Shown: positions 8,778 to 15,959 of the stretch, piece after piece
Numbering within the stretch: position 1 is the stretch's first letter
How the letters are laid out: each line of letters opens with the position of its first letter
Source of the DNA: Oscillospiraceae bacterium
Lineage (GTDB): Bacteria; Bacillota; Clostridia; UMGS1840; HGM11507
Direction: 5' to 3'
Assembly: GCA_015068665.1 (NCBI GenBank)
Contig: SVKB01000004.1
Span: forward strand, 62,001-126,000
DNA: 64,000 nt
Notes under the pieces: generated by a model
Seen by the model: only the letters and a program-made list of their open reading frames with translations
Told to the model about the DNA's origin: nothing
The model's database searches: none
Translations under genes and position numbers: made by a program

Positions 8778-9275
8778 ATGTCCAGTCAGATGAAATTTAA
8801 ACGCGGTATTTTCGGTCTTAATAAAAAAGACGTAGTTGCGTATATGGACTCTGTGTCGAAAAATATCGAAGATAAGTTGTTTAAAAAGGATACAGAAATA
8901 TCTGCTTTGAAAAAGGATATTGAGGTTTTAAAGCTTGAGAAACAGGCTCTTCAGGCAGAAATTGATGCTTTTGCGGAGGATAAAAAGAAAATTTCCGACG
9001 TTTTTTTAAAAGCCGAGGAATCTGCTAATAATACAATTAAGAAGGCTAATGAGGAAGCAGAGGAACTGATGCAGGCAACAAAAGAAAAAATTGATGCTGC
9101 ATACGAAAAGATGGAAAATGAACGTTCGGAATTTTATGCAAATTTCGAAGAAGAAAAAAGAAAGCTCGAAGATGAACTTTCAGATTATGCCAAAAAGGTT
9201 GCGAATCTGAGAGTTAAGATTAAAGAAACTTTAGTAAGCTTTGATTCTGCACTTTCTGATGAAGTTGAAGAATAA
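8778..9275 (+). CDS. DivIVA-domain coiled-coil protein
   Basis: This is a probable cell-pole or septum-associated scaffold. The N-terminus (FKRGIFGLNKKDVVAYMDSV) matches the DivIVA/GpsB membrane-binding segment in shortened form. Residues from about 30 to 155 are charged heptad-rich coiled coil (Lys, Glu, Ala). The total of 165 residues is typical of the small clostridial DivIVA-like proteins, which lack a recognised partner. Its specific role cannot be read from sequence. A bidirectional terminator follows. Confidence 0.8.
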   Translation: MSSQMKFKRGIFGLNKKDVVAYMDSVSKNIEDKLFKKDTEISALKKDIEVLKLEKQALQAEIDAFAEDKKKISDVFLKAEESANNTIKKANEEAEELMQATKEKIDAAYEKMENERSEFYANFEEEKRKLEDELSDYAKKVANLRVKIKETLVSFDSALSDEVEE

Positions 9276-9281
9276 AAATAT

Positions 9282-9315
9282 AAACCGGATTTGAATTATC
9301 AAATCCGGTTTATTT
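9282..9315. terminator. Bidirectional terminator between divIVA-like gene and glycosyltransferase
   Basis: A perfect 12-base-pair stem (9282-9293 with 9300-9311) lies between two convergent genes. A runs on its left and T runs on its right let it act on both strands. The right arm overlaps the last codons of the minus-strand gene. Confidence 0.85.
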
Positions 9316-10314
9316 GTTGTTTAAATATTTAAGTATTACATACAGTATAGGATACATTCTGATTTTAAGCAGAAAAATGATTATTTTTTGTTGATTGGTC
9401 TGATACATATCCCGATTGATATCGGTTTTTGTGAAGAAATCAGATTCGGCAAGTTCCTGTAATTTTTCTAAAAGACTTTTCTTATCGGTTACTTTAATAT
9501 TATCAATAAGAAATTTTATATATCCAATGATAATATTGAAACGGAATAAATGAATGTTATCCGAAACAATTTTATTATCTGATATAATGAAGCTTATATT
9601 GTTACAGTAGTTTACAGCTTCGTTAAAATAATCATTTATGCCCGGTTGTTCCGTTTTACAATAGTATAAAAACTCATTTTTCATATACAACATTTTTTTG
9701 CATGTTCGTATAACGTACGGCGTAAGTAAATATTCCCACTCGTAAATGTTCTTTTCCTCGAAAAAATCTATAGCTTGTTTTGCGGTTTCCGTTTTATAAA
9801 TTTTAGCCTTGAAGTCGGTTGTTATTATCTGGGAAAAGGGTACATTCATTCCGTAGAACATTTTTGGGAGAATTTCTTTTTCAACTCTTTCTTTTTTGTA
9901 AACGCCGTTTTCCAATGCGGATGAATGAACTCTTTCGTTTCGTGTGCCGTTATGCTTTATACAGTCACAAAGGATGAAATCAGAGTTGTATGTATTGATT
10001 GCTTTTACTACTTTTGTCAGATAATTCCTGTCAAGATATGTTTCACCGCTTATATATATTATAAAGCTTCCTTCAGCTTTAAGTGTGCCTGTTTTAAAAG
10101 CGGATGCTGTTCCTGAATAATTATCCATGTGTATAGCAATAACGCGCAAATCCTTCATTGTGTATTCTTCGCATATTGTACTGCATTTATCTGTTGAACC
10201 ATTATCAATAAGCAATATTTCGTAATTGTCATAGCTTTGAGCTAAAATTGAATCTACACATCTATGTATATACGATTCACAATTATAAATGTTAACAATG
10301 ATGCTTATTTTCAT
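9310..10314 (-). CDS. Family 2 glycosyltransferase, atypical metal-binding motif
   Basis: This is a cytoplasmic GT-A fold transferase of 334 residues. The N-terminus is classic for the family (MKISIIVNIYNCESYIHRCVDSILAQSYDNYEILLI is the pattern, with the nucleotide-sugar-binding Asp in IDNGSTD). Where GT2 enzymes normally have an Asp-x-Asp motif, this protein reads YISGETYLD, so the standard metal ligands are not obvious. There is no membrane segment. AGGGGTG precedes the ATG on the minus strand. It is transcribed away from the SLH operon and shares its intergenic region; whether it glycosylates surface proteins or polymers is unknown. Confidence 0.82.
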   Translation of the reverse strand: MKISIIVNIYNCESYIHRCVDSILAQSYDNYEILLIDNGSTDKCSTICEEYTMKDLRVIAIHMDNYSGTASAFKTGTLKAEGSFIIYISGETYLDRNYLTKVVKAINTYNSDFILCDCIKHNGTRNERVHSSALENGVYKKERVEKEILPKMFYGMNVPFSQIITTDFKAKIYKTETAKQAIDFFEEKNIYEWEYLLTPYVIRTCKKMLYMKNEFLYYCKTEQPGINDYFNEAVNYCNNISFIISDNKIVSDNIHLFRFNIIIGYIKFLIDNIKVTDKKSLLEKLQELAESDFFTKTDINRDMYQTNQQKIIIFLLKIRMYPILYVILKYLNNK

Positions 10315-10346
10315 TCATTTCACCCCTTTGTTTGTAATTTTATCAT

Positions 10347-10376
10347 ATTATACAAAACCATTCAACTATTTTTAAA
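10347..10376 (-). promoter_or_regulatory. Candidate promoter for the glycosyltransferase
   Basis: On the minus strand TTTAAA (10371-10376) and TATAAT (10347-10352) are separated by 18 bases, about 33 bases before the start codon. The -10 is perfect and the -35 weak. Confidence 0.5.
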
Positions 10377-10384
10377 TAATTCTA

Positions 10385-10413
10385 TTGAAATTATATTATT
10401 ATTTTGATATAAT
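10385..10413 (+). promoter_or_regulatory. Strong extended -10 promoter for the SLH operon
   Basis: TTGAAA at 10385-10390 and TATAAT at 10408-10413 have a 17-base spacer, with a TG extension one base before the -10. The same core elements precede the second SLH gene at 43793-43821. Confidence 0.8.
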
Positions 10414-10461
10414 AGAATAAATAAATATGTGCAATACATTAAAAATAGAGAGGTGTACGAA

Positions 10462-12045
10462 ATGAAAAAAATATTTTGTATGATTTTGGTTCTATGTTTA
10501 TTTTCGGTATCTGTTTTTGCAAATATCAACTTTACGGATTTAACTGATAGTCACTGGGCATATTCTTACGTCTCGCAACTTGTAACAGATGGGACTGTAA
10601 AGGGGTACGAAGACGGATCGTTCAGACCTGCCAATACGGTTACCCGTGCAGAATTTGTTAAAATGCTTGGTGTTGGTCCTGAGAGAAGAAACACTGATTA
10701 CGCTGATGTTCCCGCCTCCCATTGGGGATATGAATATATTATGACATCTGGTTTTGAAACCTCGGGGAATAATTTTTATCCCGGAAAGAATATAACCAGA
10801 GGCGAAACTATTGAGCTTATATGGAAACGCAACGGATCCAAAAAGGGAATAACTGCCCCAAAATTGATTCTTGATCAGTATAAGAAAAATCCTGATGCCG
10901 TAGCATGGGCATACGGCTACAAGGTTATGGTTGGTGATGATGGGATCAATTTAAGACTGAATGATACATTATCAAGGGCTGAAGCTGCTACATTGATTGT
11001 CAGAAGCCGTGAAATAGATTTTACTAAAGCTCCATCTGCTTTTAAAGATGTAGTTCCTGAATCCACAATGAAAATGTACTTTGAAAGTTTCAAGCTTTTT
11101 GATGATGGACGACTTTATTCACCTGATGCAACTGTAACCAATGGCGAAATGTCTAAAGCGGCTTTGAGACTGGCTGAAGATGAATTTAATTTTATGTATA
11201 GCTCTTATAATGTAAAAGCGTCTTTTGAGCATCCTTATGCAAAGGATGTTACCGTTATTGCTGACCGATGCATAAAAAAGGGAAGTGCTTCCAAAGAGTT
11301 CGCGGATGCAAATGCCAACGTTGAAAATACCCTGTCAGCATTTTCATTTGCAGCACTTCAGAAGACCAACAGTCTGATAAGCTACGGAAATATAAACAAT
11401 ACATATTCCGATATATCAGCTGATATTGACAGCCGAAAAAATGTTATGCTGACTTTTGCGTATGAAAAAGGGATCAGAATGAATTCCGATGGAACTATTG
11501 GCGCTTTGAATAATGCTACTCATAAGGATATTGCAGCATTTCTTATCCAGTTTGATCATCTCATTGGTATGGAAAGTGCTTATTCTACAGCAAAAAATGA
11601 AAATGGAAAATATATTGTAAAGGATGTTAAGCTGAGAAGTAATATCAACTCCTATCCTGCTAATAAAGATGATTATGCGTGTATTATTGACGGTATAGAT
11701 AATTATGTTTACGAACGTCCTTATCCCGGGAGCAAACCGAAAGAATCCTATAATTTTTCAAGAGAGTATAACGATGTCTTTATCGCAAAGCTTGAAAGTT
11801 TGGCAGAGTTTATTAATAAAAATTACGGTGTTGAGGCCGAGCTTGTTATGTATCCTAATCTGACATGGAACAACGGTAAGCATTTCGTTCTGAGATTAGA
11901 ATGTAACGTTAAATCGGTATCAAAAGAAATTTCGACAAAAGAAGCTTTTTCTGATTCGTTGATTACACCTGTTGATGAAATTATTAAACCCGGAGCAAAA
12001 TATTTTATTGAAATTACTATAGAAAATGTTAATTTGTTTTTTTAA
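10462..12045 (+). CDS. Secreted SLH-domain protein (527 residues)
   Basis: This is an exported protein expected to bind a secondary cell-wall polymer through its S-layer homology domains. A signal peptide (MKKIFCMILVLCLFSVSVFA) is followed by three SLH units: a good one at about 24-70 (DSHWAYSYVSQL...GYEDGSFRPANTVTRAEF), a second at about 75-120 (ASHWGYEYI...ITRGETIELI) and a degenerate third near 140-185 (AVAWAYGY...LSRAEAATLI). The rest, about 340 residues, belongs to no family I recognise. I chose the ATG at 10462 because GAGAGGTG precedes it and it begins the signal peptide. It heads the operon that continues into the HprK/PqqD/ABC genes. Confidence 0.9.
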   Translation: MKKIFCMILVLCLFSVSVFANINFTDLTDSHWAYSYVSQLVTDGTVKGYEDGSFRPANTVTRAEFVKMLGVGPERRNTDYADVPASHWGYEYIMTSGFETSGNNFYPGKNITRGETIELIWKRNGSKKGITAPKLILDQYKKNPDAVAWAYGYKVMVGDDGINLRLNDTLSRAEAATLIVRSREIDFTKAPSAFKDVVPESTMKMYFESFKLFDDGRLYSPDATVTNGEMSKAALRLAEDEFNFMYSSYNVKASFEHPYAKDVTVIADRCIKKGSASKEFADANANVENTLSAFSFAALQKTNSLISYGNINNTYSDISADIDSRKNVMLTFAYEKGIRMNSDGTIGALNNATHKDIAAFLIQFDHLIGMESAYSTAKNENGKYIVKDVKLRSNINSYPANKDDYACIIDGIDNYVYERPYPGSKPKESYNFSREYNDVFIAKLESLAEFINKNYGVEAELVMYPNLTWNNGKHFVLRLECNVKSVSKEISTKEAFSDSLITPVDEIIKPGAKYFIEITIENVNLFF

Positions 12046-12058
12046 TGGAGCGTAGAAT

Positions 12059-12724
12059 ATGGATTTTTTGAAAAAAACTAATAAAACCTTTGGCGTTATT
12101 GCGTGTCTTATGACAATATTTTCAAATTTTATTTTACTTTCAATTGGCACAGGTTTTTTAAGAATAGAATACTATTATGTTACACAGGCGTTGCTTCCGT
12201 GTCTTATTTCCCGAATTTTCCTGATTTTTTGGTGTTTGTATTTTGCTATAGGATATGAGTATGACAAAGCAGTACGTAATTTTGCCCGTTGCCTTATTCC
12301 TTATGTTATTCTTGGAATTATTATATTATTATTAGATACGCCGATGGCATATTTCTTCCTGATCCAGTCCACGACAACGCTGCTTGTACTTATCATGATG
12401 TCAAATATGATAAACCAAAAGAGGTTTGCGTTAAGATCAAAAGCATATGCTGATAAGCTTTATCAACTTAATGTATTGATTGGCTTTTGTATATTTCTTG
12501 TTATTATATATATTGGTCTGAGTGTTCCTATTGCCATAAAAGCACAACCAAGTGAGTACAATATAATGCTTCTTGTTTCTGCTATGGTTTGTCAGGTTTT
12601 TGTTATTGTCGGTATTTTTTGCGTGGATGCTGCGGAAAAGAAATTCAAACAGTCGCTTGAAAGTGGCGCAGTGAAAAAACAAACTCAGGATGCTAAAACG
12701 GAGACTGCTGAAAATGAAAATTAA
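12059..12724 (+). CDS. Polytopic membrane protein of unknown function
   Basis: The protein has 221 residues with about six hydrophobic segments (near 10-32, 42-64, 75-95, 98-115, 135-158 and 167-190) and a hydrophilic C-terminal tail rich in Lys, Thr and Glu. I recognise no family motif. GGAG precedes the ATG by eight bases. It lies 13 bases after the SLH gene and overlaps the HprK-like gene, so it is embedded in this operon and may be a membrane partner of the maturation/export proteins. That role is inference from position only. Confidence 0.65.
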   Translation: MDFLKKTNKTFGVIACLMTIFSNFILLSIGTGFLRIEYYYVTQALLPCLISRIFLIFWCLYFAIGYEYDKAVRNFARCLIPYVILGIIILLLDTPMAYFFLIQSTTTLLVLIMMSNMINQKRFALRSKAYADKLYQLNVLIGFCIFLVIIYIGLSVPIAIKAQPSEYNIMLLVSAMVCQVFVIVGIFCVDAAEKKFKQSLESGAVKKQTQDAKTETAENEN

Positions 12725-13568
12725 TATTGCCGGTATAAACATAGAAATAAAAGGACAAATCTACGATTACTTTAAGTACAGACTTCATAATTATATTGTG
12801 AAGGATGATGTTGATTGTAACATTTCAATATTATGTGAGGAGTGCGACGATATAACCATTCCGGACGGTGAAATAATCCAAAAGAATTCATTCAGGTATT
12901 TCGCAAGTAAGGAGGACTTGTTTTATTGTTACGATATCCTTAAAGATGATAAGTGCTCTGCACTTATAAAAGCAGATAAGAGCTGGACAAATATTACCTG
13001 TCTTATATATGATGTAGAGGATCTTGGCGGAGCGTCGCTTAATATACGTCAATTTAATATGCTTGGCCTTGTTATGAAGTATATTATGATATATCACGGC
13101 GGGCTTATGATACATTCTTCTTCGCTTTCGTATAAGGAATCCGGCGTTATTTTTTCTGCTGACTCGGGAACAGGTAAATCCACACATACACGATTGTGGA
13201 AAAAGGTTTTTGAGGGTGTTGAAATTATTAACGATGATATGCCGGTGATAAGGCTTTTTGATGATGTCTGGTATTTGTGCGGAAGCCCCTGGAGCGGTAA
13301 AACTGAGATAAACATAAACAAAAAAGTTCCTCTCAAAGGCATCGTTTTTCTGGAACGCGGAAAAGAAAATGAGATTGACAGAATGTACGCTCCTGAAAGT
13401 GTACTTAAGTTAATGAAGCAAACATTAATTCCTCCCGGAAAAGCTTTGACATCTGCTGCCATGGCAAATATATCAAAATTACTTGAAACTGTTCCTGCAT
13501 ACAGATTGAAATGCACAATTTCAGAGGAAGCACCCAAAGTCGTTGCTTCTAAATTAAATTTAATATAG
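12714..13568 (+). CDS. HPr kinase-like P-loop ATPase of the PqqD-associated type
   Basis: The C-terminal half of this 284-residue protein has the HPr kinase/phosphorylase core: His at 134 (LMIHSSSL), a P-loop SADSGTGKS at 148-156 and an acidic pair at 174-175 (IINDDMPVI) corresponding to the HprK catalytic aspartates. A second block (GSPWSGKTEININKKVPLKG) follows. It is not true HprK, since the N-terminal domain differs. Such proteins recur beside PqqD-like proteins, and in some lasso-peptide clusters a relative phosphorylates the peptide. The ATG at 12714 (GGAG at 12700-12703) overlaps the preceding gene. Substrate unknown. Confidence 0.8.
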   Translation: MKINIAGINIEIKGQIYDYFKYRLHNYIVKDDVDCNISILCEECDDITIPDGEIIQKNSFRYFASKEDLFYCYDILKDDKCSALIKADKSWTNITCLIYDVEDLGGASLNIRQFNMLGLVMKYIMIYHGGLMIHSSSLSYKESGVIFSADSGTGKSTHTRLWKKVFEGVEIINDDMPVIRLFDDVWYLCGSPWSGKTEININKKVPLKGIVFLERGKENEIDRMYAPESVLKLMKQTLIPPGKALTSAAMANISKLLETVPAYRLKCTISEEAPKVVASKLNLI

Positions 13569-13579
13569 GAGGCTTATTT

Positions 13580-13846
13580 ATGAAAATTAAGGATTGCTTT
13601 GTTCTAAGTGAAATCGGTGGTAGCTATATCGTTGTACCTACAGGTAGCGAAACTGTTGATTTGAATGGTATGATTACTCTTAACGAAACGGGACATTTTA
13701 TGTGGAATATACTTCTTGAAGATACGGATAAGGATAAACTTATCGAAGCATTTATGAAAGAATATGATGTTGATAGGGAAACAGTCAGTCAGGATATTGA
13801 TGAATTTATTGAAAAATTAAAGTCGATTGGAGCTATTTGTGAATAA
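13580..13846 (+). CDS. PqqD-family peptide-binding protein
   Basis: This 88-residue protein matches the PqqD / RiPP-recognition-element fold in pattern: an N-terminal beta region (VLSEIGGSYIVVPTGSETVDLNGMI is the hairpin region), then LNETGHFMWNIL, and helices ending in a VDRETVSQDIDEFIEKLKSIG segment. PqqD proteins bind leader peptides and present them to modifying enzymes; here no radical SAM partner is adjacent. AGGAGG lies nine bases before the ATG. It is placed between the HprK-like ATPase and the signal-peptidase-like gene, with which it overlaps. Confidence 0.85.
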   Translation: MKIKDCFVLSEIGGSYIVVPTGSETVDLNGMITLNETGHFMWNILLEDTDKDKLIEAFMKEYDVDRETVSQDIDEFIEKLKSIGAICE

Positions 13847-14303
13847 TAGAATTTTCAAACCAACCCGTGAATTAATTCCTTTTATAACGGAAATGATCAG
13901 GAATAATAAAAAGGTACAGCTTACTGTCACAGGTAACAGTATGTTTCCTTTGTTAACCCATCTTAGAGATTCCGTTACCGTTAAAGGATCCGATAATTAT
14001 AAGAAATATGATATAATTCTTTATGTGCGTAATAACGGTGATTTGATATTGCATCGCATTGTTAAGGTAAAAAAGGGTATTTATTATTTATGCGGTGATA
14101 ATCAGACTGTTATCGAATATCCGATATATAAGGATCAGATTATCGGTAAAGTCGTATCAGTAAAACGCAAGGATAAGGATTTTGATATAAACAATATTAT
14201 TTATTGCTTATATTCCTTTTTTTGGTGTTTGAATGTAAAAATAAGAAAACCGGCGTTGAGAATTGCTTTGAAGATTTGGGGTGTTATAAAAAATGAAAAA
14301 TAA
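13839..14303 (+). CDS. S24/S26-type signal peptidase-like protein with Ser/His residues
   Basis: This 154-residue protein carries a signal-peptidase-type catalytic segment: Ser34 in TGNSMFPLL and His72 in DLILHRIVKV, followed by YYLCGDNQ. Usual bacterial type I peptidases pair Ser with Lys; a His at this site is typical of the SipW/archaeal/ER (S26B) class, so a Ser-His dyad is likely. Unlike those, the membrane segment appears to be near the C-terminus (about 119-135). The GTG start at 13839 has GGAG at 13829-13832; a TTG at 13827 is the alternative. Overlap with both neighbours indicates cotranscription. It may cleave a leader or signal peptide during export. Confidence 0.78.
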   Translation: MNNRIFKPTRELIPFITEMIRNNKKVQLTVTGNSMFPLLTHLRDSVTVKGSDNYKKYDIILYVRNNGDLILHRIVKVKKGIYYLCGDNQTVIEYPIYKDQIIGKVVSVKRKDKDFDINNIIYCLYSFFWCLNVKIRKPALRIALKIWGVIKNEK

Positions 14304-15933
14304 AACTTCCCTGAAATGGATTATCGGCAACTCCAGGCCGGTTATTCCATTTTTATTAATATCAACAATTGTAAGTGCATTGGCGTCTTTGTGTATGGTT
14401 ATGCTTACATATGTTGGAAAACAGGTTGTGGATATTGCAACCGGTTCTTTTTCAGGAGCTTTTTGGGGCAAGATTGGGTTACTTGTATTGTTTGTTCTGT
14501 TGGAATTGACCTTACAGGTTATTTTCAGCCGGTTAAGTATTACCATAAGCGGGAAAATGGAAATCGGGATAAAAAACGGTATTTTCAGTAAAATACTGAA
14601 AAAAGATATTTCTTCAATATATAAGTATCATTCCGGCGATTTGTTAAACCGCATGACTGCCGATGTTCATATTATCACAGGCGCTTTTACAAATATTGTT
14701 CCGGCTGTGGTTGCATTACTTACGAGGCTTATCGGAGCCTTTTTAATGCTGTTCTGGCTGGATGCAACATTTGCTTTAATTTATCTTATCTGCGGTCCGA
14801 TTTTTTTGATTACTACAAGAATCTATAGTGCTAAAATGAAGTCACTTCACAAAAAATGTCAGGAAAGTGACGGGAATATAAAATCCTTTATACAGGAGGC
14901 TATTGCTAATATTCTTGTTATAAAAGCCTTTAAAACGGAAAAACCTGTTTCTGAAGAAGCTGAAAAATTACAACTGATTAATTATAATTACAAACTGAAA
15001 AGAAATACAATCAGTATTATAGCTAACATTTTTGTTTTTATTGCATTTACTTTCGGTTATTATCTTGCATTGTGCTGGGGAGCTTACAAGCTCTCAAAAG
15101 GAATGATTACCGTCGGAACGCTTACTGCAATGATGCAACTGGTGTCACAGGTTCAGACACCTTTTAAAAATCTTTCCGGTATTATTCCACAGTATTATCA
15201 GGCGATTGCATCAGCTGAACGTATTCTTGAAATTGAAAATCTCAAGGAAGATGTTGAAGGCATGGATAAGGAAAGCTTATCCGGAATATATTCTGAAGCC
15301 GAGAAAATTATTTTTGAAAATGTCTCTTTCTCCTATGACGAAAATAATACAGTTGTAAATAATTTTTCATATGAGATCAATATCGGAGATTTTATTTCGG
15401 TAAGCGGCAGGTCCGGGATTGGTAAAAGCACAATTCTTAAGCTGTTACTTGGTGTTATAAAACCGGAAAACGGGCAGATTTATCTTTTGTTAAAAGACGG
15501 AAATAAAATACCTGTGGATGAAAAAACCAGAGGATTGTTTTCATATGTTCCACAGGGAAACATGATTTTATCGGGAACAATTGGGGATAATATCAGGTTT
15601 TTCAATAATGAGCTTAGTGATGAAGATGTTATAAAAGCCTGCAAACTGGCAAGAATTGATGAGTTTATAAACCAACTTCCCGATGGACTTGATACAGTGA
15701 TAGGCGAGCACGGTATTGGTTTATCTGAAGGACAGGTTCAACGTGTTGCAATTGCTCGTGCTCTTATATCGGAAGCACCGGTAATTCTACTTGATGAAGC
15801 TACCTCGGCTCTTGATGAAAAAACTGAAAAAGAATTTTTAGAAGGATTGAAAACAATCCAAAGAAAAACTTGTATAATTGTATCGCATAAACAGGCTACG
15901 TTAGATGCATGCGATAAGAAAATTATGTTTTAG
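14293..15933 (+). CDS. ABC exporter, fused permease and ATPase
   Basis: This is a half-transporter of 546 residues: a six-segment permease domain (about 1-310) then a nucleotide-binding domain with Walker A at 372-380 (GRSGIGKST), the signature LSEGQVQRVAIARAL, Walker B VILLDEATSALD and the H-loop IIVSHKQA. It has no N-terminal C39 peptidase domain, so leader removal, if any, must come from elsewhere, such as the adjacent Ser/His peptidase. Its start overlaps that gene by eleven bases. Exporters of this size commonly carry peptides, lipids or drugs; the PqqD context favours a peptide. Substrate unproven. Confidence 0.85.
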   Translation: MKNKTSLKWIIGNSRPVIPFLLISTIVSALASLCMVMLTYVGKQVVDIATGSFSGAFWGKIGLLVLFVLLELTLQVIFSRLSITISGKMEIGIKNGIFSKILKKDISSIYKYHSGDLLNRMTADVHIITGAFTNIVPAVVALLTRLIGAFLMLFWLDATFALIYLICGPIFLITTRIYSAKMKSLHKKCQESDGNIKSFIQEAIANILVIKAFKTEKPVSEEAEKLQLINYNYKLKRNTISIIANIFVFIAFTFGYYLALCWGAYKLSKGMITVGTLTAMMQLVSQVQTPFKNLSGIIPQYYQAIASAERILEIENLKEDVEGMDKESLSGIYSEAEKIIFENVSFSYDENNTVVNNFSYEINIGDFISVSGRSGIGKSTILKLLLGVIKPENGQIYLLLKDGNKIPVDEKTRGLFSYVPQGNMILSGTIGDNIRFFNNELSDEDVIKACKLARIDEFINQLPDGLDTVIGEHGIGLSEGQVQRVAIARALISEAPVILLDEATSALDEKTEKEFLEGLKTIQRKTCIIVSHKQATLDACDKKIMF

Positions 15934-15959
15934 GGTGAAGTGAGTTGGGAAAGGAAAAA

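Noticed and set aside
8846-8856. TGTCGAA-type Spo0A box inside the DivIVA-like gene
   Set aside because: It lies within coding sequence with no promoter near it, so a chance match is more likely.
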